DNA from: Paenibacillus xylaniclasticus
Lineage (GTDB): Bacteria > Bacillota > Bacilli > Paenibacillales > Paenibacillaceae
Direction: 5' to 3'
DNA: 64,000 nt
NCBI RefSeq assembly: GCF_004001065.1
Contig: NZ_BIML01000022.1
Coordinates: 25,098-89,097, forward strand
Translations under genes and position numbers: made by a program
The notes under the pieces: model-generated
Database searches by the model: none
The model's input: the letters and a program-made list of their open reading frames with translations, nothing else
What the model was told of the DNA's origin: nothing
Shown here: piece by piece, positions 7,725-16,576 of the stretch
Position numbering within the stretch: position 1 is the stretch's first letter
How the letters are laid out: every line of letters starts with the position of its first letter

Positions 7725-8403
7725 ATCGGTAGCCGAGCCCCCTGATCGTAATAAGATGGACGGGCTTCCTCGGATTATCCTCGATTTTGTCCCGCAGCTT
7801 GCTGATGTAGACCATGACGAGATTCTCGTCCCCCATATACTCCTCGCCCCATACTTGCTCATAGATTTGTGCCTTCGTATAGACGCGGCCTGCGTTACTC
7901 ATCAATAAAGCGAGTATGCGGAATTCATACGACGTCATATCCTTCTTCTCGCCATGGACGTACAGCTGGCAGCTCTCCAAATCGAGCTTAATACCGGCAA
8001 TTTCGATCTGCTCGCGGCGCTGATGGCTCATCTGAGCATACGATTCCGCTCGTCTGAACAAAGCTTGAATACGACTGACAACTTCAATCGGATTGAACGG
8101 CTTGCCAATATAATCGTCCGCTCCGAGCTGCAGGCCGTTAATGCGATCCATCGCGTCCGACTTGGCGGATAAGAACAAGAAAGGCACCTGCGACTGCTGC
8201 CGCATCGTCTTGAGCAGCTCGATCCCGTCCATCTCCGGCATCATCACATCGGCTAGGACAAGATCAATCCGCTCCTTCTGAAAGATCGCATACGCTTCCT
8301 TGCCGTTACCGGCTTCAAAGCAGCCGTATCCATAGTTGCGCAAGTATATGACGAGCAGCTCGCGGATTTCTTTATCATCGTCAATAACAAGAATCGATTT
8401 GAT
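7711..8403 (-). CDS. OmpR-family response regulator, apparent ATC start
   Basis: About 230 residues. The receiver domain has the acidic cluster VIDDDKEIRELL, phospho-acceptor Asp in VLADVMMPEMDG, Thr/Ser in FLSAKSD and Lys in GKPFNPIE; a winged-helix DNA-binding domain follows (TSYEFRILALLM, then ISKLRDKIED and LITIRGLGYRF). The first canonical start, TTG at 8343, would delete strand 1 and the acidic pocket. A perfect AGGAGGG lies 7-8 nt before ATC AAA TCG ATT at 8403, and a TAA precedes it, so translation probably begins at ATC (or the nearby ATT). A single-base change from ATG would also explain this. It is paired with the kinase at 6336-7724. Confidence 0.85.
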   Translation of the reverse strand: MKSILVIDDDKEIRELLVIYLRNYGYGCFEAGNGKEAYAIFQKERIDLVLADVMMPEMDGIELLKTMRQQSQVPFLFLSAKSDAMDRINGLQLGADDYIGKPFNPIEVVSRIQALFRRAESYAQMSHQRREQIEIAGIKLDLESCQLYVHGEKKDMTSYEFRILALLMSNAGRVYTKAQIYEQVWGEEYMGDENLVMVYISKLRDKIEDNPRKPVHLITIRGLGYRFEKR

Positions 8404-8430
8404 GAGTTAACCCTCCTAATCTACACGTAT

Positions 8431-8465
8431 CCCTCCTGCCGCACGGCGATCCGGCTGCAGGAGGG
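8431..8465 (-). terminator. GC-rich hairpin after serine hydrolase gene
   Basis: CCCTCCTGCCG (8431-8441) can pair with the region ending AGGAGGG (8459-8465). It lies between the serine hydrolase stop (8476) and the response regulator. There is no T run on the minus strand, so it may only attenuate or stabilise the message. Confidence 0.4.
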
Positions 8466-8475
8466 CTCACTAGTT

Positions 8476-10506
8476 TTAATATAAATGGTCTGCGAACTTC
8501 GACAGAAGAGCAGCTGCTTCTTCTCTTAACATCGGATCATTCGGCCGGTACTGTACCGCACCGTTCGGAGACTCTGTCACGTCGGGCCCATATAATCTTT
8601 TCGCCACAACGTACTTAACCCCTCCTGCCGCCCATGGAGCAACGCTTCCTTCAAGCTTGGCATCAAGCGGCGCGGCATGCAGGTAGGCCACTGCCAAATT
8701 ATAGACGATGGATGCCGCCTCCGCTCTCGTGATCGGTCTCAGCGGATGGAATTTACCGTCTCCCGCTCCTTTAATAATACCGAATTCATAAGCCGCTTGA
8801 ATCTCTTGCTTATACGGACTGTCAACAATATCGGCAAATGCTGGCTGCTGCACAGATGGCGAAATGCCGGACCAGCGAATAAACCATTGGACGAACTCGC
8901 CCCTCGTTATCTTCTGTTTCGGATGGAACAGCTCATCTTCGTTATCTTGACTGATGACGCCAAGCTGGCGCAGGTGGTGAATGTTTTCGGAATAGAGATC
9001 ATCGGCGGCGATATCGGGATAACGATGAGGCTCCGGCAGCTTTTGCGCCCAGCTGTCTGACTTCACGTCATAATAGAATGCGCGCACCGAGCCGTCCGAG
9101 TTTAATATGAACGCCGCCTTAACCCCGTTCTCATCCTGGTACAGCAGCGGTTCGAGCTCTGTAAGCTTATGCTCGCCAAGCGGATCGGCTGCGATCAATT
9201 GTCCATCCTCGACGCGAATACGAGTCGTCCACATCCGGTTACGCAGGTCGCCGTATACACCTTCGAATCGACTCAGAGATGACGCAGCGGAAGCGGCCGG
9301 CTTCACGGATTGAGTCAAGTCAGCCTCCTCTTCTGGAAAATAACGATCCATGAACGCCTCGAAGAACGGCAGGCGGAATTCAAAATCTTTGTTCACATTC
9401 AAATATACGCCAACCTTCTGCTCAGGCAGCAGCCACATGCCGCTGTGGTAGCCGGATTCGTCTCCGCCTTTCTCCACAACGTAATGCCCGTTATATACTT
9501 GCCGGTTCGAGTATTCGAAGCCGTATGCCATATTCGGCAGCTTCGAATGGATGGCAAGCTGCGGCTTATGCATCTCGGCTGTCGTCTCTTCCTTCAGAAT
9601 GACCGCATCGCCAAGCTTGCCGCCTCCTAAGTGCGCCATCATGAACCGAGCCATGTCCGCTCCGGTCGAGAGCATTCCCCCCGCAGGCAATACGGACGGC
9701 ACGGTCGTGTAGGCTGGAATGGGCTCGCCCTCCACGTTATATGGAACCGCCAAATTCTCCATCATGCGCGGCGTTAATCGGAACTCGCTGTTCACCATTC
9801 CCAGCGGCTTGTAGATATGTTCGCGTACATACTGCTCGAACGGCTGGCCTGATACTTGCTCGACAACATAGCCCTGCAGCGTAAAGCCAAAATTGTCATA
9901 GCGATAATATTGTCCAGGCTCCCGGATAATCGTTGGAACATGACTTTCCACGAACGATTGCAGAGGGATATCTCGTTCCAGGTCGTTCGTCCCCATCTCA
10001 GACGTGTCCCCGTATTCGAACCCGGTACTGTTCATTAGCAAGTCTCGCATTGTCAGCGGCGTATTGGTCTTGTTCGGGATGTTCAGCCTGCTCATGTAAG
10101 CAGACAGGTCGGTGTTCAAATCCAGCTTCCCTTGCTCCGCCAGCTGCATAACAGCGGTAGACGTCACGACCTTCGAGACCGATGCAATTCGGAACACGGT
10201 CGTATCCGGATCAACGGCAATCTTGCGCTCCACATCGGCATAGCCATACCCCTTGCTCGCTAACACTTCATCGCCTTGGACGACGACAGCGACGGCTCCT
10301 GCGATATTGTCGCGTATATCAGGCTGTGCCATGAACGTATCGAGAAACTGCTGAACGTCCTCCGCCTGCAGCGGATGGCCCTCTTGTCCTTGCACCGATG
10401 CAGCGAATGTCTGTTGTCCCAGCGCACCGCCTCCCAAGACACCTCCCGACAGCACAAGCGCCATTCCTAATGCCGTACTCGTACGCCACGCTTTCCATTT
10501 ACTCAT
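8476..10506 (-). CDS. Surface serine hydrolase (class C beta-lactamase fold) with SLH domains
   Basis: Start ATG at 10506 is chosen because GGAGAGAGGGAG precedes it; an in-frame ATG 13 codons upstream lacks a site. A signal peptide (ALGMALVLSGG, cut near TFAAS) leads into a beta-lactamase/DD-peptidase-like domain with S-V-S-K (Ser109 and Lys112 of the mature start) and the Y-x-N motif YRYDNFGF. A linker domain follows, then three SLH repeats (VSQ-like blocks with ITRGEF, ITRAEA and LREEAA) that bind secondary cell-wall polymer. It is an exported cell-wall-attached hydrolase, perhaps a D-aminopeptidase or esterase. It precedes a two-component system in the same direction. Confidence 0.92.
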   Translation of the reverse strand: MSKWKAWRTSTALGMALVLSGGVLGGGALGQQTFAASVQGQEGHPLQAEDVQQFLDTFMAQPDIRDNIAGAVAVVVQGDEVLASKGYGYADVERKIAVDPDTTVFRIASVSKVVTSTAVMQLAEQGKLDLNTDLSAYMSRLNIPNKTNTPLTMRDLLMNSTGFEYGDTSEMGTNDLERDIPLQSFVESHVPTIIREPGQYYRYDNFGFTLQGYVVEQVSGQPFEQYVREHIYKPLGMVNSEFRLTPRMMENLAVPYNVEGEPIPAYTTVPSVLPAGGMLSTGADMARFMMAHLGGGKLGDAVILKEETTAEMHKPQLAIHSKLPNMAYGFEYSNRQVYNGHYVVEKGGDESGYHSGMWLLPEQKVGVYLNVNKDFEFRLPFFEAFMDRYFPEEEADLTQSVKPAASAASSLSRFEGVYGDLRNRMWTTRIRVEDGQLIAADPLGEHKLTELEPLLYQDENGVKAAFILNSDGSVRAFYYDVKSDSWAQKLPEPHRYPDIAADDLYSENIHHLRQLGVISQDNEDELFHPKQKITRGEFVQWFIRWSGISPSVQQPAFADIVDSPYKQEIQAAYEFGIIKGAGDGKFHPLRPITRAEAASIVYNLAVAYLHAAPLDAKLEGSVAPWAAGGVKYVVAKRLYGPDVTESPNGAVQYRPNDPMLREEAAALLSKFADHLY

Positions 10507-10599
10507 AATATTGATCTCCCTCTCTCCTAACGATTTATTATCCATCGTTAGAATAGCTGAGAGAGCTTAATGCGGATTCGATACAACCTTAATGTAATG

Positions 10600-10643
10600 T
10601 GAAAAATAAAGTCCCTCTGTCTTGTTAGAATCCAGAGGGACTT
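10600..10643 (-). terminator. Rho-independent terminator closing the main biosynthetic operon
   Basis: A perfect 11-bp stem AAGTCCCTCTG (10609-10619) / CAGAGGGACTT (10633-10643), followed on the minus strand by TTTATTTTTC (10609-10600). It lies 19 bp after the PPTase stop and separates the cluster from the serine hydrolase gene. Confidence 0.9.
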
Positions 10644-10661
10644 CATCTTCGCTATACGGTA

Positions 10662-11372
10662 TCAAAGCGCTGAATTGGAATGCAGCAGTAGACTATACTC
10701 TTGGAATCGAAAAGAACTACTCGGGCTTGCGGCTTTCAACGCCCAAGAAAGCATGTACTCCGTGTGAAACTGGAAGCTCATCAATTGGTACTCGCCTCTC
10801 CAATTGTCGCTCCCATCGACCGGCACCTTGACCGTCGTCGGGGAAATGGCAAAGCCTTTGCCCAACGCTTTCAATATCGCTTCTTTACGAGTCCATATGG
10901 AGTAAAAGGCTTCGCGCTTTAATTGCTCGGTCGGCTGTCTATCCACATAATCCATCTCGTCCGACACAAAAGCTTTATCCATAACCATATATGGCGGCGG
11001 CACCATTCTTTCCACATCAAGACCTATTGGCCACTTGGAAAACGCACAAGCTACAATTCCCGAAGTATGCGATACATTAAAGTTCATCTTTGCCCCTTCT
11101 ACGAACGGCTTGCCGTAAGCATTCTTCTTAAGGACGATTTCCTCCGGACGACAGCCCATACTTGTACTCATTACCGTCTTAATTAGAATGCGACCAATTA
11201 TAAACTCTAATTTCTTAGATTCAACTAGATAGGAAGCGTAGACTCCCTTCTCTTCCTCGTCCAGAAGGTGGAGCCAGCGCGGCTCGATATCCGATACCTT
11301 ATAATCGTCCGTTCTCACCCAATAGATCTCAAGTCCGCTGCCCCTTTGCCCCTCTTCCTCGAAGCTCAACAA
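10662..11372 (-). CDS. Sfp-type 4'-phosphopantetheinyl transferase
   Basis: A 236-residue PPTase with the family motifs FNVSHTSGIVACAF, IGLDVERM (Mg2+-binding Asp/Glu) and FYSIWTRKEAILKALGKG. It moves the phosphopantetheine arm of CoA to the conserved Ser of carrier proteins, so it is expected to activate the six free carriers and the NRPS T domains here. It starts at TTG (11372), overlapping the end of the preceding gene by 7 bp, with AGGAG about 8 nt upstream. It is the last gene of the 23-gene operon and is followed by a strong terminator. Confidence 0.96.
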   Translation of the reverse strand: MLSFEEEGQRGSGLEIYWVRTDDYKVSDIEPRWLHLLDEEEKGVYASYLVESKKLEFIIGRILIKTVMSTSMGCRPEEIVLKKNAYGKPFVEGAKMNFNVSHTSGIVACAFSKWPIGLDVERMVPPPYMVMDKAFVSDEMDYVDRQPTEQLKREAFYSIWTRKEAILKALGKGFAISPTTVKVPVDGSDNWRGEYQLMSFQFHTEYMLSWALKAASPSSSFRFQEYSLLLHSNSAL

Positions 11373-12424
11373 ATCGTAATCTCCTCAGCCTCAAGCACAT
11401 CCTGCTTCAACAAGGCTACCAGATCTGACAAAATGGCGTACTCCACCTCTTTCAATGCTTGCAGCTCCTCGGCCATCTTCGCCAGCAGCTTAGGCTGAAA
11501 GGTCGCATTAAATTTGAATAGAACCATTCTTAATATATCGTAGCGTTCCACAACCTCCTCATAAGCTGTAATAATTTTGTCCAGCCCGTCACGATCGGTT
11601 ATCAACTGCTTCTCTACCATATAGTTCATTCGTTTCTTCATTAACTCTTTATGTTCATGAAGGACCGAAATGGCTACATGGCGCAGCTCTTTCTCCGGAT
11701 TATGCTTCGCCAGCACATCGCAGTATACGTCTATAATGTCTAGTCCATATACATCATAAATAGAAGCCCCCGGATTTCGGATTCCTCTCATATGTTCGGC
11801 AGAGCATTTGGACTCCAAATATTCTTCGAGATTCATGATGACATTGACCATGTCGAACTTATATTCCCGGTCCTCTCTTCTCTTATACAGGTATAAGCTT
11901 TGCGCCCAATCGATCTGGTCCGTAACCGCATCATAAGCCCGCAAGAAGTCCTGTATCTTAACCGCCGTTGGAACTAGCTGTCTAGCATGATCATATCCCA
12001 GTACATGCAGGACCTGTTCATCCAAATCAAAGCCATAAATGAGAATGTCTCGAATGAGGTGTATACGCTGGTGAAATTCTAGAGGCGGGAGAAAATACTC
12101 ATCCATATAGCCGTGGAAATAGTAGCCTTTGCTAATCCCTCGTACAATCGTCTCCATTAGCTCATCATGGGACGTGAAATCGCTGCGAATCATATTGGTT
12201 GTACGAAAATGCGGAAACATATGATCCCAAATAAACAGCTCGTGGTAGGTAATCTCATTCGGCCCCGGAGTATCTTTGCTGCACGTTAACTGAATAAAAT
12301 TGCTGTAAAACCATTCATCGAATTTATCATCCTCCTCCGGTACGATGGACATCGGCAAGGCGTAATGCATTCGTCCTTTGATCCTCGGAGAAAATATAGG
12401 AAGTTGAATGTTGCGTCTTAGCAT
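11366..12424 (-). CDS. Uncharacterised BtrH-like fold protein without obvious Cys (type B)
   Basis: A 352-residue protein paralogous to its neighbour at 12722-13738. Shared features are R-M/L-H-x-A-x-P-M/L-S-I near residue 18, WFYSNFIQL (about 39-47), and a central IHLIRDILIYGFD...LHVLGYD block. The central block resembles the His and strand pair of papain-like BtrH/C39-like proteins, but the N-terminal catalytic Cys (as in NCLEG of the 50021 protein) is not evident. The C-terminal half is helical. An AAAGGAG site precedes the ATG. Placed between a carrier protein gene and the PPTase gene, it probably acts on acyl-carrier intermediates. The activity is unknown. Confidence 0.6.
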   Translation of the reverse strand: MLRRNIQLPIFSPRIKGRMHYALPMSIVPEEDDKFDEWFYSNFIQLTCSKDTPGPNEITYHELFIWDHMFPHFRTTNMIRSDFTSHDELMETIVRGISKGYYFHGYMDEYFLPPLEFHQRIHLIRDILIYGFDLDEQVLHVLGYDHARQLVPTAVKIQDFLRAYDAVTDQIDWAQSLYLYKRREDREYKFDMVNVIMNLEEYLESKCSAEHMRGIRNPGASIYDVYGLDIIDVYCDVLAKHNPEKELRHVAISVLHEHKELMKKRMNYMVEKQLITDRDGLDKIITAYEEVVERYDILRMVLFKFNATFQPKLLAKMAEELQALKEVEYAILSDLVALLKQDVLEAEEITIC

Positions 12425-12458
12425 AGGACAACTCCTTTATCGTTTAATAGACGACTCT

Positions 12459-12722
12459 CTAGTCGCCAATGCCTAGCGAACCAAGCCGGTTCTGGACATA
12501 CGTAACGAGAGACGCGATGTTCTGAAAATTATCAATAATTAATTGTTCCTCTCCGAACTCGAATCCGAACTCATTCTCAAGCCGGAGTACAATCGTCATA
12601 AAGCTCATCGAGTCCAAATGAATACGGCTCAGCAGGCTTGTATGCTCCTCCAGCTGCCCGGTATGCTTCAACGTTTCCTTAATAATGGCCTCGACCTTCT
12701 CCTGAATCGTAGAAATGCTCAT
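12459..12722 (-). CDS. Free-standing acyl/peptidyl carrier protein (ACP6)
   Basis: An 87-88-residue carrier protein, a single four-helix domain with the phosphopantetheine site Ser in HLDSMSFMTI. It holds a thioester-bound building block for the pathway. The start is taken as the second ATG of ATGATG, preceded by GGGAGGGTC. It overlaps the end of the upstream type B gene, and another type B gene follows 34 bp later. The sandwich of two related proteins around one carrier suggests they service it. Confidence 0.92.
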   Translation of the reverse strand: MSISTIQEKVEAIIKETLKHTGQLEEHTSLLSRIHLDSMSFMTIVLRLENEFGFEFGEEQLIIDNFQNIASLVTYVQNRLGSLGIGD

Positions 12723-13738
12723 CATGACCCTCCCAGCTTTCCAGCAAAATGATCGTTTAGAAATTGCTCTAATATGGCAGCTTCCATGTCCTCTGCCTCG
12801 TAAAAGTTGTCATGCATCTCTTGGAGCAGAGATTGCTGACGGCTAATGGAGTACTTAACAGCGAGATTGCGGTTATGGAGCATCCGCTTCTCGATAGGGG
12901 CCAGACGCTCCGACCAAGCGCTGCCCGTTCCTGTCTGCTTCTCAGCAAATTCCACAGCCTCTCGCAAATGCTTCTTATGCTCCCAGATCAGATAGAACGG
13001 CCTTACATCGAACAGCGTCCTCAGCTGGCCTACTGCCTCCAAATATTGTCCCAGCTTAACTGCCCCCTGCTTCCCAATCGTATACCGCTCCGTATGATGT
13101 CCCGCGTTCAAATAATCTGAAAGCTGTTCGATTAACCGTTCTGGCTGAAACGTACAGCTCTGCTCCGGATTCGTTCTGAGCAAAGTACACAAGGACAGCT
13201 CCTCTGGATAAGGAGTGTGCTTCAGCCCTTCCTCCAAGGTCGAATTTCTTATCGCCTCACGAAGCGATTGCGAAGAGACCGTTCCCTTCGTATAAATCAT
13301 TCTTTCGTTATAGCCGACAATGTGAAACCGGTCTACCGATTGTTCATATCCATAGACCATAAGGTCATGAACAAAATGCATTTTGCCGTACGAGAACCTT
13401 CCGGGAATGTAATAATCGTCGGCGTAGAGATAGACCGCGTAGCCCTGATGTAGATGGTCCATGACATAGGAGAGAGGGTCCTCCAACGCAGCGAGCTGCT
13501 CCATCGGGATCTCCCTTGTATCCAGCAGCGAACAATTCACACCCCTTGAAGGCTGCTGATAGAAATCGAATAGAGACAGCTCCAGCAAATTTCTCCCAAT
13601 CACTTGATTCTGCCAAGCCACTTGAATGTACTGCGTATAAAACCATTGCGAAAAATCCGGATGGTTCGCCAATATCGATAACGGATAAGCGTGATGCAGA
13701 CGCCCCCGGATGGGCGGCTCCCCCAAGCTAAGCTTCAT
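12722..13738 (-). CDS. Uncharacterised BtrH-like fold protein without obvious Cys (type B)
   Basis: About 338 residues from ATG 13738 (a GGAGG site lies about 10 nt upstream; an in-frame start at 13777 lies inside the previous gene). It is paralogous to the 11366-12424 protein: RLHHAYPLSIL, WFYTQYIQVAW, then KMHFVHDLMVYGYEQ followed by FHIVGYNERM. The His and beta-strand pattern resembles BtrH_N/C39-like proteins, but the usual N-terminal Cys is replaced. The downstream half is helical with no recognised domain. The gene ends in an overlap with the ACP6 start, so translation is probably coupled. A carrier-linked role is inferred. Confidence 0.6.
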   Translation of the reverse strand: MKLSLGEPPIRGRLHHAYPLSILANHPDFSQWFYTQYIQVAWQNQVIGRNLLELSLFDFYQQPSRGVNCSLLDTREIPMEQLAALEDPLSYVMDHLHQGYAVYLYADDYYIPGRFSYGKMHFVHDLMVYGYEQSVDRFHIVGYNERMIYTKGTVSSQSLREAIRNSTLEEGLKHTPYPEELSLCTLLRTNPEQSCTFQPERLIEQLSDYLNAGHHTERYTIGKQGAVKLGQYLEAVGQLRTLFDVRPFYLIWEHKKHLREAVEFAEKQTGTGSAWSERLAPIEKRMLHNRNLAVKYSISRQQSLLQEMHDNFYEAEDMEAAILEQFLNDHFAGKLGGS

Positions 13739-13763
13739 TTCACTCACCGCCTCCCTTGAATGA

Positions 13764-15617
13764 CTAAGTGTATTCAATATCCGGAACGACCTTCACGTAA
13801 TGGAGATAATACGTGCATTCCCGCTCTCTACGGTCGTCCGGTACATCCGCCCCATCATCGACTAGCTGCATGTCATGCCATTGGCCGCCGACCTGGAAGG
13901 CGATTCTTTCTGCGGCATGGGCGCTGGCAAGGCAAGCAAGCTCAACAATGCTGCATCCCTCCGCTTCCGCAACTTCAACTCCATAGCTCCCTCTACCAAG
14001 GTCAAAGGTGATGACCAGGTTGTACCATTGATTGGCCGCATACCTCATAAGCTCCGCTTGGCCGCTGGCGTGGTAAGCGATAAGCCGTCCGTCCGGATTG
14101 AACCTAAGTCTGCCTATTTCAGCGCCATTGCCTGCCATTAACACGACTTGAAGCTGGCCGAAGGTGTCTTGGGCTGCCAGTAAGCCGAGCTTCACTCGCC
14201 CTTTCGTACACTTAGGAAAAGCTCGTTCTGCTGTCGCATGGCAGTAAGGGTCTGCGTTCGACATTTGTAAGCTCTGATTCTGCTCGTCGGGAGAAGCTGC
14301 AAGCAGGAACTGCGCCCATAGAGGACGGTAGAGCTGCCAATTGGACAGGACCTGCTCTGGCGGCAAGCAGAATCGCTCGTCTAGAGGCTCTGTTTCCTCC
14401 GTCTCCATGACAAGCGGAATTTTACTGACCCATAGATCCTCCTTGTTCATGCTGAAGGTCAGCCAGATCGAATCCCCGGGCGGATCTCCATTCCCTTCTG
14501 TAATCCCGCTTACGTAGTTCATTCCCCGATACTTATGCTGTCCCGCATATCTCCTTACAGGCACGTCGCCGCACAGCAAATCGATTCCCCGGAAAACAAG
14601 TCCATCGTCGCTTACCGAGATGGCCAGCGGCCATCGCTGCTCGTTCGATGGATTCGGATTGTAGGCCGCAATATACTTCCCGTTCCGAAGCCGCTGCGCC
14701 CACAGCTTGGACCCGGCCATCACGATGGACGTCTCGGTCCGCGGCCCATTCCAGCTCATTCCGTCATCATCGGAGACCGCGACCTGGGACCACTTGCCGA
14801 ATACGACCACCTTCCCGCTCGGCAATTGATAGTGGACCGGAGCTTTCACGTTGACCAATGTGTACATTCCGTCCTGACTGCGATCCTCCTCCCACCAGGC
14901 AAGCGTGGCTAGACGGTCGGCAAGCAGCTCTTCACAGGCCTCAATAAAGCCTTTGTCATCCGACTCCGTATAGTGCGGGTAGCTCGTATTCGTTTCGTTC
15001 CAGCCAGCGTGGCGATTATACCGAATAAAATAAATAGGTCCCAGCCTTCCATCCCGATAGAGCTCCCGGACAACTCTGCCAATGCCTTTGCCATCGTTGG
15101 GCATCACCTCCGGACGAGGCGTAATGCCGTAGAAGCCTAGACAGAGCATTCGCTCCGCTTGTGTCGTATAAAATCCAGTACGCTGATGCATCATGGCGAA
15201 GCTTCCGGCATCCGCAGCACGGCCTGCCTCATCCCGGTACACCCCTTCGATAACAATCGGATAAGGTGGAAAGAGAGTGACCGGCTCCGTCCAATCGATA
15301 CCGTTGTGCGAGCGGATCAGCATCGTCTGGCTTGGCGGACGATTCTCCTCAACCGGACAAGTAATGTACTGCAGCAGGAACATATGGTTCCAGTAAGCAA
15401 GCAGCGGGTTATGGTGGAAGGTCCAGCCACCTGCACCCGTGCGTTCTCTATGGGCCCGGACGATCTGATAATGGTGCACCCCTTTCACAGGCCGCAATCG
15501 TCCATCTGAATAACCTACATCAGCGTTAGCTCCCACATAACGAGGGAAACCGTTAACAGCAGCAGCTTCGGGTTTACCGACCAAATCATTCCCCCCTCTA
15601 TTGATGACAGACGCCAT
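13764..15617 (-). CDS. Beta-propeller (sialidase-like) protein with C-terminal jelly-roll, no signal peptide
   Basis: A 617-residue protein. Residues about 50-420 show repeated BNR/Asp-box-like segments (SHNGIDWTEP, SDDDGMSWNGP, SVSDDGLVFRG), which point to a sialidase-type beta-propeller. Residues about 450-617 look like a LamG/concanavalin-like jelly roll (KLGLLAAQDTFGQLQVVLMA, then WYNLVITFDL). No signal peptide or membrane segment is seen, so it seems cytoplasmic, unlike most sialidase-fold enzymes. It overlaps neighbouring genes of the cluster operon and has an AGGGGGATGT site. It could be a glycoside-acting or scaffold protein. The function is unknown. Confidence 0.6.
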   Translation of the reverse strand: MASVINRGGNDLVGKPEAAAVNGFPRYVGANADVGYSDGRLRPVKGVHHYQIVRAHRERTGAGGWTFHHNPLLAYWNHMFLLQYITCPVEENRPPSQTMLIRSHNGIDWTEPVTLFPPYPIVIEGVYRDEAGRAADAGSFAMMHQRTGFYTTQAERMLCLGFYGITPRPEVMPNDGKGIGRVVRELYRDGRLGPIYFIRYNRHAGWNETNTSYPHYTESDDKGFIEACEELLADRLATLAWWEEDRSQDGMYTLVNVKAPVHYQLPSGKVVVFGKWSQVAVSDDDGMSWNGPRTETSIVMAGSKLWAQRLRNGKYIAAYNPNPSNEQRWPLAISVSDDGLVFRGIDLLCGDVPVRRYAGQHKYRGMNYVSGITEGNGDPPGDSIWLTFSMNKEDLWVSKIPLVMETEETEPLDERFCLPPEQVLSNWQLYRPLWAQFLLAASPDEQNQSLQMSNADPYCHATAERAFPKCTKGRVKLGLLAAQDTFGQLQVVLMAGNGAEIGRLRFNPDGRLIAYHASGQAELMRYAANQWYNLVITFDLGRGSYGVEVAEAEGCSIVELACLASAHAAERIAFQVGGQWHDMQLVDDGADVPDDRRERECTYYLHYVKVVPDIEYT

Positions 15618-16563
15618 ACATCCCCCTCTCGGCTTCGACTAATTGCCCCAGCTCGACAAGGTGGTCCGCTAACGCTTTCCATTCGATGATCTCGTAGCGC
15701 AGCCGTGACGGAATTACGGTTCCCCCATGCAGCTCGGAGTAAATTTCGTACAAGGTTTTGGGAGCCGAGCAAACATGCAGCAGCTGCTTCAGTCTGGATC
15801 GGTAATGAGCTGCAATTCGTCCGCATACCGCAGCCAGCTCGGTAAACGGCTCGCCGTGACCCGGCAATACAAGTGTTGCGGGCAGCTGGGAGAGCATCTC
15901 AAGGCTAGGCAAGTAGCTCCTTAGCGGATACACATCAAAGCTGCAAGTGAAGTTCAGATTGGGGACCGTATCCGCCAGAATATGATCCCCCGCCAGAAGA
16001 ATGCCGCTTCGCTCGCCGTACAATACAAGATGGCCCTCCGCATGTCCTTGTGTTTCGTATACCGTATAACGCTGTTCTCCCAGTTCAATGGCATGATCCG
16101 ATAGGGTAACTACTTGAGGAAGCTCTGTCACCAGAGACTGGTATTGCTTCACCGATATCATCAGCCGGAATAGAATGGCATCCGGTATGCCGCAGGCTAA
16201 GTACAAATCCCGGATATGCTCGGCATAGGGGGAGTCCTCCCCCCATACATAATGCGCCTGCCGATAAGCTTTCTCCGACATGAACACCGGGGCATCCGTT
16301 AGGTGCTGCATCCAGCCCGCTAACCCGAAATGATCGATATGATGATGAGTGACGATAATCCGGTTAATATGCCGTGGACTTATTTCTAATGAGGCTAACG
16401 CCTTCATCCAGAGCGACTGCGTAGATTTCGTAGAAAAGCCGCAGTCGATTACGGTAAATCCGTCCGCCTCCTCCACCAGATAACAGTTCGTCGTCTGGGA
16501 GGAGCTGATGAACGGAACCGGAATCCGATATATGCCCGGTGCGACCGTACGTATGCCATTCAT
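15598..16563 (-). CDS. Metallo-beta-lactamase fold hydrolase
   Basis: About 321 residues from ATG 16563 (AAGGATGG upstream; the earlier ATG at 16587 lies inside the aminotransferase gene). The zinc motif THHHIDHFG, YETQGHAEGH, LLAGDHIL and LVLPGHGEP follow the MBL order His-x-His-x-Asp-His...His...Asp...His. A C-terminal winged-helix-like tail of about 80 residues is seen in beta-lactamase-like hydrolases such as LACTB2-type proteins. In carrier-based pathways such proteins often act as thioesterases or cyclases; here a role in releasing or editing acyl-carrier intermediates is inferred. Confidence 0.85.
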   Translation of the reverse strand: MNGIRTVAPGIYRIPVPFISSSQTTNCYLVEEADGFTVIDCGFSTKSTQSLWMKALASLEISPRHINRIIVTHHHIDHFGLAGWMQHLTDAPVFMSEKAYRQAHYVWGEDSPYAEHIRDLYLACGIPDAILFRLMISVKQYQSLVTELPQVVTLSDHAIELGEQRYTVYETQGHAEGHLVLYGERSGILLAGDHILADTVPNLNFTCSFDVYPLRSYLPSLEMLSQLPATLVLPGHGEPFTELAAVCGRIAAHYRSRLKQLLHVCSAPKTLYEIYSELHGGTVIPSRLRYEIIEWKALADHLVELGQLVEAERGMYGVCHQ

Positions 16564-16576
16564 TTCACGTCCATCC

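Noticed and set aside
7725..7862. N-terminal extension of the sensor kinase (MSKYGARSIWG...)
   Set aside because: It overlaps the response regulator coding region in another frame and lacks a ribosome binding site and kinase homology.
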